Origin: JACVRW01 sp963812415
GTDB taxonomy: Bacteria; Actinomycetota; Thermoleophilia; Solirubrobacterales; Thermoleophilaceae
DNA: 64,000 bases
NCBI GenBank assembly: GCA_963812415.1
Contig: CAWEVH010000040.1
Span: 1-64,000 of the forward strand
Direction of reading: 5' to 3'
A program made the position numbers and the translations under genes. This document shows, one piece after another, positions 18,903-28,184 of the stretch (position 1 is its first letter; each line of letters begins with the position of its first letter). Below the pieces are notes generated by a model, which searched no databases, had not been told where the DNA came from, and worked only from the letters and a program-made list of their open reading frames with translations.

Positions 18903-20396
18903 TCAGTGCTCGACGAAGTACGAGCCGGTCTCGCCGTTCGAGTAGTAGCGGCTCGTGATCGTCTTCTTGCGCGTGTAGAAGTCGACCGCGTCCGTGCCGT
19001 GGGCGTGGAGATCGCCGAGGAAGCTGTCCTTCCAGCCCGAGAACGGGAAGAACGCCACCGGCGCGGCCACGCCGATGTTCACGCCGACCATCCCGGCGTC
19101 GACCTGGTGCTTGAAGCGCCGCACTGCCGCGCCGGACTCGGTGAAGATCGACACGCCGTTGCCGAACCTGCTGCGGGCGATGGTCTCGATCGCCTCGTCG
19201 AGCGTGTCGACCCGGATCAGCGACAGCACCGGGCCGAAGATCTCCTGCGTGACGATCTCCATCTCCGTCGTCGCGCCGTCGAGGATCGTGGCGCCCACGT
19301 AGCAGCCGCTCCCGTCGCCGGCCTCGCGGCCGTCGACGACGAGCTCCGCGCCCTCGCCGATACCGGTCTCGATCAGCGACAGGATCCGCTCGCGCGCCGG
19401 CGCCGACACCACCGGGCCAAGCTCGCTGTCCTCGTCGAGCCCGTCGCCCACCCGGATCGCCTCGGCGGCCGCCTTCAGGGGCGGCAGCAGGCGGTCGTGG
19501 GCCTCGCCGACCGTGACCACCACCGAGCCGGCCATGCAGCGCTGGCCGGCGGCCCCGAAGGCCGAGCCGATGATCCCCTGCACGGTCTTGTCGATCACGG
19601 CATCCGGCATCACGACCATGTGGTTCTTGGCCCCGCCGAGCGCCTGCACGCGCTTGCCCGCCTTCGCCGCCCGCTCGTAGACGATCTTCGCCACCGGCGC
19701 CGAGCCGACGAACGAGACCGCGTCGATGCCGGGGTGGTCGAGGATCCCCTCAACGACCTCGCGCCCGCCGTTCACGAGGTTCACGACGCCCGGCGGGAGA
19801 TCGAGGGAATCCAGCACCTCGAACGCGAGCTGCTGGGTGAGCGGTACCTGCTCCGAGGGCTTCAGCACGAACGTGTTGCCGCAGCCGATCGCGAACGGCA
19901 GGAACCAGAACGGCACCATCGCCGGGAAGTTGAAGGGCACGATCGCGGCGCAGACGCCGACGGGCTGGCGGATCGTCTCGGCGTCGATGCCGCGCGACAC
20001 GTCCTCGAGCACCCGGCCCTGCATCGTCGTGGGAATGGCGCAGGCCGCCTCGACCATCTCGATCATGCGGGCAACCTCGGCGCGTGCGTCGCCGATCGTC
20101 TTGCCCATTTCGGTGGTCACCGAGCGCGCGAGATCCTCGTGCCGGTTGCTGAGCCCCTCGCGCAGCCCGAACAGCGCCCGCGCCCGCGCGATCACGCTCA
20201 CGCCGCGCCAGACCGGTAGCGCGTCGCGGGCCGCCCGCACCGCCACGTCGAGATCGGCCGCCGAGGACAGCGGCACCCGCGCCAGCACCTCGCCGGAGGC
20301 CGGGTTGGTCACGTCGAGGGCGTCCGAGCTCGTCGACGGCCGCCACTCGCCGGCGACGTAGTTGTCAAGGAGGCGTGTTGCGGTGGTGGCTTCCAT
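18903..20396 (-). CDS. mmsA: CoA-acylating methylmalonate-semialdehyde dehydrogenase
   Basis: Converts (methyl)malonate semialdehyde to propionyl- or acetyl-CoA in valine and inositol degradation; 497 residues, usual length. Motifs: VPFNFPAMVPFWFLPFAI, KPSEQVPLTQQ, ALGGAKNHMVVMPDA, catalytic Cys in FGAAGQRCMAGS, and the family C-terminus PFSGWKDSFLGDLHAHG then DFYTRKKTITSRYY. ATG at 20396. It sits inside the F420 gene cluster but on the opposite strand from cofDCE, converging on cofE with 7 bases between. Its product propionyl-CoA would feed the carboxylase and mutase steps encoded elsewhere in the window. Confidence 0.95.
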   Translation of the reverse strand: MEATTATRLLDNYVAGEWRPSTSSDALDVTNPASGEVLARVPLSSAADLDVAVRAARDALPVWRGVSVIARARALFGLREGLSNRHEDLARSVTTEMGKTIGDARAEVARMIEMVEAACAIPTTMQGRVLEDVSRGIDAETIRQPVGVCAAIVPFNFPAMVPFWFLPFAIGCGNTFVLKPSEQVPLTQQLAFEVLDSLDLPPGVVNLVNGGREVVEGILDHPGIDAVSFVGSAPVAKIVYERAAKAGKRVQALGGAKNHMVVMPDAVIDKTVQGIIGSAFGAAGQRCMAGSVVVTVGEAHDRLLPPLKAAAEAIRVGDGLDEDSELGPVVSAPARERILSLIETGIGEGAELVVDGREAGDGSGCYVGATILDGATTEMEIVTQEIFGPVLSLIRVDTLDEAIETIARSRFGNGVSIFTESGAAVRRFKHQVDAGMVGVNIGVAAPVAFFPFSGWKDSFLGDLHAHGTDAVDFYTRKKTITSRYYSNGETGSYFVEH

Positions 20397-20457
20397 GCGG
20401 TCCCCAGCGGTCGAAGGTCCCGACGAGCCTAGTGACGATCCGCGGCCGACCGGCGGG

Positions 20458-22672
20458 CTAGGCGGCGACCGGCAGCTCGTGGCGGCGCCGGATGCCGTAC
20501 AGCGTGTCGCGCTCGGCGGCCGGCCGGCCGGCGCGGTGCGCGGCTCCGATCAGGTCCGACGGCTCGAGCTTCACGCCGTGGTAGGAACCCGCCAGGCGGC
20601 TGATCGACTCCTCCATCAGCGTGCCGCCGAGGTCGTTCACGCCCCAGTCGAGCGCCTCGGTGGCGGCGTCGAGACCCATCTTGACCCAGCTCGCCTGGAG
20701 GCTCGGGATCGTCTTGCCGAGCGCCAGCCGGAAGGCCGCCGTGTGCTTGAGGTTCTCCTCGCGCGAGATCTCCTCGATCCCGTGGGTGCGGCCGAGAAGG
20801 GTGTGGAACGGGATGAACGAGAGCGGCACGAACTCGGTGAAGCCGCCCGTTCGCTCCTGGAGCTCGCGCACCACGCGCATGTGCTCGGCGAGCTCCCAGG
20901 GCTCCTCGATGTGCCCGAACATGACCGTGACGGTCGAGCGCACGCCGGCCGTGTGCGCCGCCTCGATGATCTCGACCCAGCGCGCGACGGGCAGCTTGTT
21001 GGGCGAGATCCGCTCGCGCACGCCGTCGTGCAGCACCTCGGCGGCGGTGCCGGGCGTGGAGCCGAGGCCCGCGTCGACCAGACGCGCGAACACGTCCGGC
21101 AGCGGTAGCTCGCCCGCCATCGCGTCGATCTCCATCGGCGAGTAGGCGTGCAGGTGGATCTGCGGGGCGATCCGCTTGGCCAGCTCGAGCCAGCCGAGGT
21201 AGTCCTCGATCGTCCAGTCCGGATGGATGCCGGACTGCATGCAGATCTCGCTGGCGCCGAACTCGACCGCCTCGAGCACCCGCCGGCGGAACTCGTCCTC
21301 CGAATGCTCGTAGGCGTCCGGCGAGCGGCGCCCCTGGCCGAACCCGCAGAAGGCGCAGCCCACGGTGCACACGTTCGAGACGTTGATGTTGCGGTTCACG
21401 ACGAACGTGACGAGGTCGCCGGCCAGCTCGCGGCGCAGCTCGTCGGCCGCCTGGCGCATGTCCTCGATCGCCTCCGGGCGCGTCTCGCCGAACAGCGCCG
21501 TGAGCTCGTCCTCGGAGAGGGCGCGTCCATCGCGGCCCTCCGGCGATCGCGGCCGCCACGAGGTCGCGCCGAATCGGCCGCTCCTCGCGCCGCCCCGAGC
21601 CGCGCCGCGGGATGAAGCTCCAGTACTTCAGCTTGATCACGTCGAGCACGCTCTGGTCGACCCAGTCCGGATCCATGTACTGCGGGTAGACGCAGAGCCG
21701 CTCGGTGAGCGCGTAGCCGCGCGGGGCGAGCTCCTTGCGCATCCGGTGGACCGACGGGAACGGGTGCTCGGGCGAGATGTGGTCGCCGTTGGCGGACAGC
21801 CCGCCGAGGTCGGTGGCGCCCTCCTCCACGAGCGGCAGCCACCAGTCGGACAGGTTCGGCGGGATCTGGATGCCCACGCCCGGCATCAGCCGCTGGCGTG
21901 GCGCGCACCAGCTCGCGCAGCTCGTCGAGGCTCACCTCCTGGCCCCAGGCGGGCATGGCCGCCGCCTCGATGGGCCCGGAGATCGACGCTCGCACGCCCG
22001 CGCGCTGCTGGACCGCTGGGCGTCGTCGGCGATCTGCGCCGGCTCACCCCCGTAGTAGCGCGGGTGGGGCACGAAGTTCTGGAGGATCACCTCCTGGAGG
22101 TGGCCGTACTCGGCGTGCACGTCCGCCAGCGCCTCGAGCGCCGCCACGCGCTCCTCGGGGCTCTCGCCGATGCCCACGAGGATCCCGGTCGTGAACGGGA
22201 TGCGCAGCTCGCCCGCCGCCCGGATCGTGTCGAGCCGGCGCTCCGGGTGCTTGGTCGGGGAGCCCTGGTGCACCACCAGGTCCGGGTTCACGGACTCGAG
22301 CATCAGGCCCTGCGAGGCGGTGACCTCTCGCAGCCGCGCGAGGTCGTCGCTCGACAGGACGCCCAGGTTCGTGTGCGGCAGCATGCCGCGCTCGAGCGCG
22401 CGCTCGCAGGCCCAGGCCACGTAGGCGGTGAAGTCCTCGTGCCCGTAGCCGGCCAGCCTGGCCGCCACCTCCGGGTTCACCTCCGGCCGCTCGCCGGTGA
22501 GCACGAGCAGCTCCTTGGCCCCGCGGCGGGCGGCGTCGTCGAGCAGCCGCTCCACCTCCTCGGGCGCGTACAGGTGCGCCCGGTGCGTGGCGAAGGCGCA
22601 GTACTTGCAGTAGCACTGGCACGTCCGCGACAGCGAGAGCGTGAAGTTCCTCGAGAAGGTGACCCGCCTCAT
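20458..22672 (-). CDS. fbiC: FO synthase, fused CofG-CofH (three frameshifts)
   Basis: Makes the deazaflavin FO from 5-amino-6-ribitylaminouracil and tyrosine with two radical SAM domains. The CofG half starts at ATG 22672 with TCQCYCKYCAF (CX3CX2C), VLTGERPEVNP and SVNPDLVVHQGSPTKHP. It continues in other frames after about 22020 and 21900 with MPGVGIQIPPNLSDWWLP and ANGDHISPEHPFPS. The CofH half follows after a third shift near 21540: NVSNVCTVGCAFCGFGQG (CX3CX2C), MQSGIHPDWTIEDYLGW, TVTVMFGHIEEPWEL and SWVKMGLDAATEAL. No start codon precedes the CofH block in its own frame, so a fused protein (about 738 residues) as in other actinobacteria is most likely. Stop near 20458. Confidence 0.9.
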
Positions 22673-22708
22673 GCGGCCCCAAAGCTACCGTCCCTAGGGT
22701 TCGCGCCC

Positions 22709-23647
22709 GTGCGCAGGCTCACCACCCTCGCGATTGCCCTGCTGGCGGCGGTCGGCTGCGGCGGCGGCTCCGACGACGGCGATCGCGTGACGCTCGCGCT
22801 CGACTTCCAGCCCAATCCCGTTCACGCCGGGATCTACGCCGCCGAGCGCGAAGGGCTCGACGAGCGCGAGGGCGTCGACCTGCGCGTGCGCGTGCCGGCC
22901 GCCTCGACGGACTCGCTCAAGCTCCTGGCCGCCGGCCGCGCCGACGTCAGCGTGGTGGACATCCACGACCTCGGGCTGGCGCGCGAGGCGGGCAGCGACG
23001 TCGTGGGGGTCGGGGCGCTCGTGCAGCGGCCGCTGGCCGCCGTGATCGCGCGCCGGGAGCGCGTCCGGCGTCCGCGCGACCTCGAGGGCAAGCGCGTGGG
23101 CGTCACGGGGCTGCCCTCCGACGACGCCGTGCTGCGCTCGATCGTGGAGGCCGACGGAGGCGACTTCGAGCGCGTTCGGCGGGTGACGATCGGCTTCTCG
23201 GCCGTGCCGACCCTGATCGCCGGTCGGGTCGACGCGGTGGTCTCGTTCTGGAACGCCGAGGGGGTCGCTCTGCGCCGGCGCGGGATCGCCACGCGCGAGT
23301 TCCGCGTCGACGAGTTCGGCGCTCCCCCCTACCCCGAGCTCGTGCTGGTGGTCGAGCGCGACACGCTGGAGGAGCGCCGCGAGCTCGTGGAGCGCACGCT
23401 CGACGCGCTGGCCGCCGGCACGCGCGCCGCCCTGGCCGGCCGGCCCGCCACCGTGCGCGACATCGCCGAGGCGTCCGGCGCCGACGAGCCGCTCGTGCGC
23501 GCCCAGCTCGCGGCGGTCGCGCCGGCGCTCACGCCGCCGATCGCGCTCGACCGCGCCGCGCTGCGCGGCTGGGCGGACTTCGACGCCAGGCTCGGGATCC
23601 TCGAGGCGCGGCCGGACGTGGGCGAGACGTTCTCAGCCGGCGGCTGA
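22709..23647 (+). CDS. NMT1/THI5-type substrate-binding lipoprotein
   Basis: 312-residue solute-binding lipoprotein. GTG start at 22709, signal peptide with lipobox AVGC, then LALDFQPNPVHAGIYAAERE, the family signature for pyrimidine or flavin precursors, followed by AGRADVSVVDIHDLGLARE and AGRVDAVVSFWNAEGVAL. Related proteins (ThiY, RibY) deliver thiamine pyrimidine precursor or riboflavin to an ABC permease. No permease or ATPase is adjacent, so it is an orphan here. It diverges from fbiC, 36 bases apart. Its 3' end overlaps the convergent small gene by 15 bases. Confidence 0.8.
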   Translation: MRRLTTLAIALLAAVGCGGGSDDGDRVTLALDFQPNPVHAGIYAAEREGLDEREGVDLRVRVPAASTDSLKLLAAGRADVSVVDIHDLGLAREAGSDVVGVGALVQRPLAAVIARRERVRRPRDLEGKRVGVTGLPSDDAVLRSIVEADGGDFERVRRVTIGFSAVPTLIAGRVDAVVSFWNAEGVALRRRGIATREFRVDEFGAPPYPELVLVVERDTLEERRELVERTLDALAAGTRAALAGRPATVRDIAEASGADEPLVRAQLAAVAPALTPPIALDRAALRGWADFDARLGILEARPDVGETFSAGG

Positions 23648-23950
23648 CAGCAGCGAGTCCACCAGCGCCACCGGTTCGCGCGCCATGCGCGAGCGCGGCA
23701 CCACCCGGTCGAAGCCCGCCTCCTCCGCGCGCCGGCGCACGTCCTGCTCCACGTGGCTGTAGAAGCCGAGCCGCGGTAGGCCGCGACCGGCGGACTCCGC
23801 GATGCGCGCGTCGGGCTCGGCCGTGAGGTCGACCACGAGCAGCTCGGCCTCCTCCCCCGCTCCCACCGGTTCGTGGCCGGCGGCGCGCAGCGCCCCCTGG
23901 AGCTTCGAGCCGAAGAGCAGGTCGGGGCAGAGGAGCGCCACGCGCGCCAT
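23633..23950 (-). CDS. Small receiver-like protein
   Basis: 105 residues, not firmly recognised. The order VALLCPDLLFGSKLQGALR, LLVVDLTAE, GFYSHVEQDVRRRAEEAGF and DRVVPRSRM follows the beta-alpha pattern of a CheY-like fold with Asp in the central strand but no clear acidic pair near the N-terminus. Possibly a degenerate receiver. Last gene of the minus-strand metal operon, 8 bases after the preceding stop. Confidence 0.6.
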   Translation of the reverse strand: MARVALLCPDLLFGSKLQGALRAAGHEPVGAGEEAELLVVDLTAEPDARIAESAGRGLPRLGFYSHVEQDVRRRAEEAGFDRVVPRSRMAREPVALVDSLLSAAG

Positions 23951-23958
23951 GGCGCCGC

Positions 23959-24321
23959 CTACTGGGCGCGCCGCTCGCGGAACTCCCGGCGCACCGACTC
24001 CGGGCGGCCCCACATCTGCGTGACCTCGACGCGGCCCGAGCGGGCCTCGCGCATGGCGAGCTCGCCCGCGATGCCCTGCGCGTCGAGCAGCGCGAGGGTG
24101 CCCTCCACGCTCTCCGCCGCGGCGCCGTGACCGAAGCTGTGGGCCACGCGCAGCCGCCAGTGCCAGTCGTGCTGCGAGTAGGGCATCGCGTTGATCTGCA
24201 CCACCAGCGTGGCCGCCTCGACGTAGCGGTCCTCGTCCGCGATCCGCAGGTCGAGCTCGAGCTGGGTCCAGTCGGGCGGAAGGGCGTCCACGAAGCCCCG
24301 GAAGTCCTCGGCGAGCGCCAT
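23959..24321 (-). CDS. Conserved hypothetical protein
   Basis: 120 residues, soluble, unrecognised. The middle reads ATLVVQINAMPYSQHDWHW and RLRVAHSFGHGAAAES, with several His and Trp residues; the end is rich in Arg and Glu. It starts 12 bases after the DtxR-type regulator stop and is probably in the same transcript. No function assigned. Confidence 0.6.
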   Translation of the reverse strand: MALAEDFRGFVDALPPDWTQLELDLRIADEDRYVEAATLVVQINAMPYSQHDWHWRLRVAHSFGHGAAAESVEGTLALLDAQGIAGELAMREARSGRVEVTQMWGRPESVRREFRERRAQ

Positions 24322-24333
24322 GTGGGGCGAACC

Positions 24334-25020
24334 CTACCGGTGCCGCTGCACCCGCATCGCGCGGGCGAGCTGGTCCCCGAGCGCGTGCTCGCGCCCTCCC
24401 GAGAGAACCCGGAGCGGCCCGCCGAAGGGCTCGCGGCCCGCGAGCTCGAGCTCGTCGCCCGGCGCGATCCCGCGGTCGGACAGGTAGCGCAGCATCTCGG
24501 GATTCGAGTCCGACACGCGCGCGAAGCGCCCGCGCTCGCCCGCCCGCAGATCCGAGAGCGCCAGCGTCGGCGCCTCGTCGATCTCGCCGTCGGCCGTGGG
24601 GATCGGATCCCCGTGCGGGTCGTGGGTGGGATTGCCGAGCTTGGCCGCGATCAGCTCGGAGAGCTCGGGCGAGATCGCGTGCTCGAGCACCTCTGCCTCC
24701 TCGTGCACCCGGTCCCAGGACATGCCGAGCGCCTCGGCGAGGTAGAGCTCGAGCAGCCGGTGGTGGCGCACCACCTCGAGCGCGACGCGCGTGCCGGCGG
24801 CGGTCAGGCGGACGCCGTGGTAGGGCTCGCGCGACACCAGTCCCATCGCCTCGAGCCGCTTGACCATCGCCGACGCCGAGGCGGCCGAGACGTGAAGCCG
24901 CTCCGCGATCGCCGAGGTCGAGACCGGGGAGTCGCTGCGCTGCGCGATCGACCAGATCGCCTTCGCGTAGTCCTGGACCGCGTTCGAGACCTCTTCGCGA
25001 GTGTCGACTCTCGCCGCCAT
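24334..25020 (-). CDS. DtxR-family metal-dependent repressor
   Basis: 228 residues with all three domains of the IdeR/MntR/DtxR group. N-terminal winged helix: VQDYAKAIWSIAQR, STSAIAERLHVSAASASAMV, KRLEAMGLVSREPYHGV. Dimerisation and metal domain: HHRLLELYLAEALGMSWD, VHEEAEVLEHAISPEL, GNPTHDPHGDPIPT. C-terminal SH3-like domain: FARVSDSNPEMLRYLSD and GDELELAGREPFGGPL. The ATG (25018-25020) overlaps the TGA of the ZIP gene. It probably controls its own operon through the palindrome at 27258-27273, a prediction from position and sequence. Iron or manganese is the likely corepressor. Confidence 0.9.
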   Translation of the reverse strand: MAARVDTREEVSNAVQDYAKAIWSIAQRSDSPVSTSAIAERLHVSAASASAMVKRLEAMGLVSREPYHGVRLTAAGTRVALEVVRHHRLLELYLAEALGMSWDRVHEEAEVLEHAISPELSELIAAKLGNPTHDPHGDPIPTADGEIDEAPTLALSDLRAGERGRFARVSDSNPEMLRYLSDRGIAPGDELELAGREPFGGPLRVLSGGREHALGDQLARAMRVQRHR

Positions 25021-26196
25021 CAGACCGAGACCAGCAGGCCGGTTACATACATCACGAGCAGGCCGGAAAGGAGCCCGCCCACGGCCAGCGGGTGCAGCAG
25101 CCGGCCCGCGCCATCGCGCACCTGGGGCGCGATCTGCACCACCACGCGGGCGATCGCGCCGGCGCCGACGCCGAACAGGAGCGCCGCCATGCTCGGGTTG
25201 AACGCCGAGGCGCCCAGCCAGGCGCCGAGCACCGCGGGCGCCCCCGCGAGCACGCCGAGCGCAACCAGGCGCCCCACCCGTACGCGGCCCTCGCGCGCCG
25301 CCGGCGCGACGATCGCGAGTCCCTCGGTGGTGTTGTGGAGCGCGAAGCCGACCACGAGGGTGGCGCCGAGCGCCAGCGAGCCGATCGCGTAGGCGGACCC
25401 GATCGCCAGGCCCTCGCCCAGGTTGTGGAGCCCGATCCCGAGCGCCACCAGGAAGGCGGCCCGATAGCCGACCGACCCCCCGCCGCCCAAGCGCGCATCG
25501 ACGCCCGCGAGCAGCAGGTAGGCCCCCGCCGCGCCCAGCCACACGAGCGCGGCGCCGCCGAGCGCCTCGGGCCCGGTGCCGGCCAGCTCGGTGCCCTCGA
25601 GCAGGGCGTCGACCCCGAGGAAGGCGAGCAGCCCGATCGTGAAGGCGAGCAGGAAGCGCATCCAGCGCACGTCGACGCCGCGCACCCAGGGCAGCCACAG
25701 CATCCCGATCGCCACCGGGATCACGCCCACGTAGAGGCCGATCAGCGCCATCAGACCGTAGAAGCCGAGGTCGGCGTCCGGGGTCTCCACCGCCGCCTCG
25801 ATCTCGTGCGTGATCGTCGCCCCGGTGGCGGTGAGCATGCTCAGCTCGTAGGCCTGCCCCTCGATCCACGGGTAGTTCACGTCCAGCTCGGCGCCGCCGA
25901 GGCGCCCGATGTTGTCCTCCGACTGGGTGAACGACGCGAACCCGTCGTTCACGATCACCTGCCGCACCTCGACCGGGTCGGCGCCGTCGTTTCGCACGTG
26001 CAGCTGGATCTGGCCCGGCTCGAGCACGGTCCGCTCGACCGTCGAGCTCCTCCTCCGGGACCCCGATCCGGTCGAGCCCGGGCGCGTCGAGTACCACGAA
26101 CAGGCCGATCGCGAGCGCGAGGATCACGAGCGGCGCCAGGCCAGCGAGCCAGACGGGCGCGCGCGTGCGATGACCCGTGGCGGTGGCGGCCTCCAT
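25020..26196 (-). CDS. ZIP-family metal transporter with N-terminal extracytoplasmic domain (one frameshift)
   Basis: About 391 residues. An N-terminal membrane anchor (WLAGLAPLVILALAIGLFVV) leads to a roughly 100-residue beta-rich extracytoplasmic domain (LEPGQIQLHVRNDGADPVEV, LGGAELDVNYPWIEGQAYEL) resembling cupredoxin-like folds but without an obvious copper site. Then come eight ZIP helices with metal motifs GIGLHNLGEGLAIGSAYAIG and GFALHNTTEGLAIVAP. The frame shifts near 26045, just after the anchor. Start ATG 26196 overlaps the stop of the multicopper oxidase (TGATG). ZIP proteins take up divalent metals; which one is unknown. Confidence 0.85.
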
Positions 26197-27233
26197 CAGT
26201 CGGAGACCTCGAAGAAGCCCATCCACCCCAGTTCCGCGAACTCCGACACGTGGGCGTGGAACATGTACTTGCCCGTGTACGGGAAGCGCAGCTCGAGGAT
26301 CCCGCGCTCGCCCTGCCCGAGCACCACCGTGTCGGTGAAGTCGCGCGGCTCGAGGCGCGTGCCGGTCGGGTAGTAGTCGAAGAAGTTGGCGTGGACGTGG
26401 AACGAGTTGACGAAGTCGAACTCGAGCAGGTTCACGAGGTAGATCCGCACCAGCTCGCCGCGCTTGACCTGCACGGGCCGGTGCAGGTACTCGAACGCGA
26501 CGGTGTTGACCCCGTAGACCTCGTTGGAGCGGTCGAAGTTGGTGTCGAATCCGTTCATGACCATCACGAGCTCGTCGGCCGGCGGGCGGCCGTCCTTCGG
26601 GTCGATCACGAAGGCGCCGTAGAGGCCCTTGGCGATGTGCTCGGCCAGCGGGGTCGAGTGGCAGTGGTAGAGGTGCAGGCCGAACGGCGTGGCGTCGAAC
26701 TCGTAGACGGTCGAGCCGCCCGGCTGGACGTTCCCGGCCCCCAGGCCCGGGACGCCGTCCATCGCGGCGCGATGGATCCCGTGGAAGTGGATCGTGTGCG
26801 GGTGCTGCGACCCGTTCGTGAAGCGGATCCGCAGCCGCTCGCCCTCGCGCGCGCGGAAGGTCGGACCCGGAATCCTGCCGTTGTAGGCCCAGGCGGCGTA
26901 CTTCACGCCGGGCGCCACCTCGATCTCCTTCTCCTCGGCCACCACCTCCCACTCGCGCACGCCGCCGACCAGGCGCCCCTCGTCGAAGTCGCGCAGGATC
27001 TCCTGCGGGTCGAAGCCGTTGACCTGAGGATCGACCTTGCCCATCGCGCCGAGGTGGTCCGCGGCGCGGTGCGAGCGCATGTCGCGCGCCATCTCCTCGG
27101 CGGCGGCCGCCGTGCCGGTCTCGTGAAGGGGGCCGTGCGGGACCAGCTCGTGCAACACCGGCAGCGCGGCGCCCGCCGCGGCCGCTCCTCCGAGCAGCCG
27201 CCGGCGGGAAAGTTTGCTGTTGCTGAGACTCAT
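26196..27233 (-). CDS. Tat-exported multicopper oxidase (two-domain, nitrite-reductase-like)
   Basis: 345 residues. Twin-arginine signal SKLSRRRLLGGAAAAGAALP. Copper motifs: HTIHFHGIHRAAMDG, LHLYHCHSTPLAEHIAKG, NSFHVHANFFDYYP and YMFHAHVSEFAELGWMGFF. Two cupredoxin domains are visible; the final HAH-SEF-GWMG motif is like small MCOs found beside ZIP genes in other actinobacteria and in thaumarchaea. It may oxidise a metal ion or another substrate outside the cell. ATG at 27233. First gene of a minus-strand operon; the putative DtxR box lies 25 bases upstream. Confidence 0.9.
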   Translation of the reverse strand: MSLSNSKLSRRRLLGGAAAAGAALPVLHELVPHGPLHETGTAAAAEEMARDMRSHRAADHLGAMGKVDPQVNGFDPQEILRDFDEGRLVGGVREWEVVAEEKEIEVAPGVKYAAWAYNGRIPGPTFRAREGERLRIRFTNGSQHPHTIHFHGIHRAAMDGVPGLGAGNVQPGGSTVYEFDATPFGLHLYHCHSTPLAEHIAKGLYGAFVIDPKDGRPPADELVMVMNGFDTNFDRSNEVYGVNTVAFEYLHRPVQVKRGELVRIYLVNLLEFDFVNSFHVHANFFDYYPTGTRLEPRDFTDTVVLGQGERGILELRFPYTGKYMFHAHVSEFAELGWMGFFEVSD

Positions 27234-27257
27234 TGTTTCGGTATCGGCAAGATCAGA

Positions 27258-27273
27258 TTTAGGCTTGACTAAA
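27258..27273. promoter_or_regulatory. Putative DtxR-family operator
   Basis: TTTAGGCTTGACTAAA: outer arms TTTAG / CTAAA are exact inverted repeats around a 6-base centre, close to the TTAGG-CCTAA pattern bound by IdeR, SirR and MntR-like repressors. It lies in the 54 bases between the divergent multicopper oxidase and ygfZ starts, in an AT-rich patch unlike its surroundings. The regulator gene is third in the operon. Confidence 0.6.
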
Positions 27274-27287
27274 AGTATCATGGGGTC

Positions 27288-28184
27288 GTGATCGCGACCA
27301 GCGAGTACGAACTGCTCACCGAATCCGTCGGCGCCGTCGATCGCTCCGAGCGCGCCAAGTTCCTCGTGCGCGGCGGCGAGGCGGCCGAGTTCCTCCAGGG
27401 CCAGGTGTCGAACGACGTGGAGGCGCTCGCGCCCGGCAGCGGCTGCTACGCCACGATCCTCAACCACAAGGGCAAGCTGCGCACCGACCTGCGCATCCTG
27501 CGCGGCGAGGGCTTCCTGCTGCTGGACACCGAGGCCATCGGCCACGCGGTCCTCCAGCACATGCTCCAGACCTATGCGCTCGGGCGCGACGTCCAGTTCG
27601 AGGACGTGACCGGCTCGCGGGCACTGGTGTCGCTGATCGGCCCCGGCGCCAGGGAGGCGCTCGACACGGCCCCGCCCGACGAGGAGCACGCCTGGGTGGA
27701 GGGCGAGCACGGCATGTACGTGGCCACCGCGCTGGGGGTCGACGTGATCGGCGAACCCGGCCTCGAGCTGGGCGTCGAGAAGGTGTCCGAGGAGGTGGCC
27801 GAGTGCGTGCGCATCGAGTCGGGGCGCCCGCGCCTCGGCTACGACATGGACGCCGAGACGATGCCCCAGGAGGCGGGCATCAACGAGCGCGCGGTGAGCT
27901 TCACGAAGGGCTGCTACGTGGGCCAGGAGACCGTGGCCCGGCTCCACTACCGCGGCAAGCCCAACCGCCGCCTGCGCGGCCTGCGGCTCTCGGAGCCCGC
28001 CGAGCGGGGCGAGGAGATCGTGCTTGGGGAGAAGGCCGTGGGCCGGCTCGGGTCGGTGTGCGTCTCCCCACGGCTCGGACCGATCGCGCTGGCGCTCGTG
28101 CGGCGCGAGGCCGAGCCCGGCGCGAGCGTGCTGGTGGGGGGCGCGGCGGCCGAGGTGGTCGAGCTGCCCTTCGCCGATGTCTGA
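27288..28184 (+). CDS. ygfZ: YgfZ/GcvT-like folate-binding protein
   Basis: 298 residues. YgfZ-type proteins bind tetrahydrofolate and support Fe-S cluster assembly or repair. The signature KGCYVGQETVARLHYRGKP with the conserved Cys lies near residue 205; the N-terminal half has FLVRGGEAAEFLQGQVSNDV and YATILNHKGKLRTDL. GTG at 27288. The stop overlaps the next start by 8 bases. Sharing a promoter region with a metal operon under a DtxR-type regulator fits an iron link, by inference. Confidence 0.9.
   Translation: MIATSEYELLTESVGAVDRSERAKFLVRGGEAAEFLQGQVSNDVEALAPGSGCYATILNHKGKLRTDLRILRGEGFLLLDTEAIGHAVLQHMLQTYALGRDVQFEDVTGSRALVSLIGPGAREALDTAPPDEEHAWVEGEHGMYVATALGVDVIGEPGLELGVEKVSEEVAECVRIESGRPRLGYDMDAETMPQEAGINERAVSFTKGCYVGQETVARLHYRGKPNRRLRGLRLSEPAERGEEIVLGEKAVGRLGSVCVSPRLGPIALALVRREAEPGASVLVGGAAAEVVELPFADV

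Noticed and set aside
20458..22672. Separate cofG and cofH genes
   Set aside because: No start codon in the CofH frame precedes its conserved N-terminal block, and the CofG frame reads straight into the junction. A fused FbiC with frame errors explains the data better.
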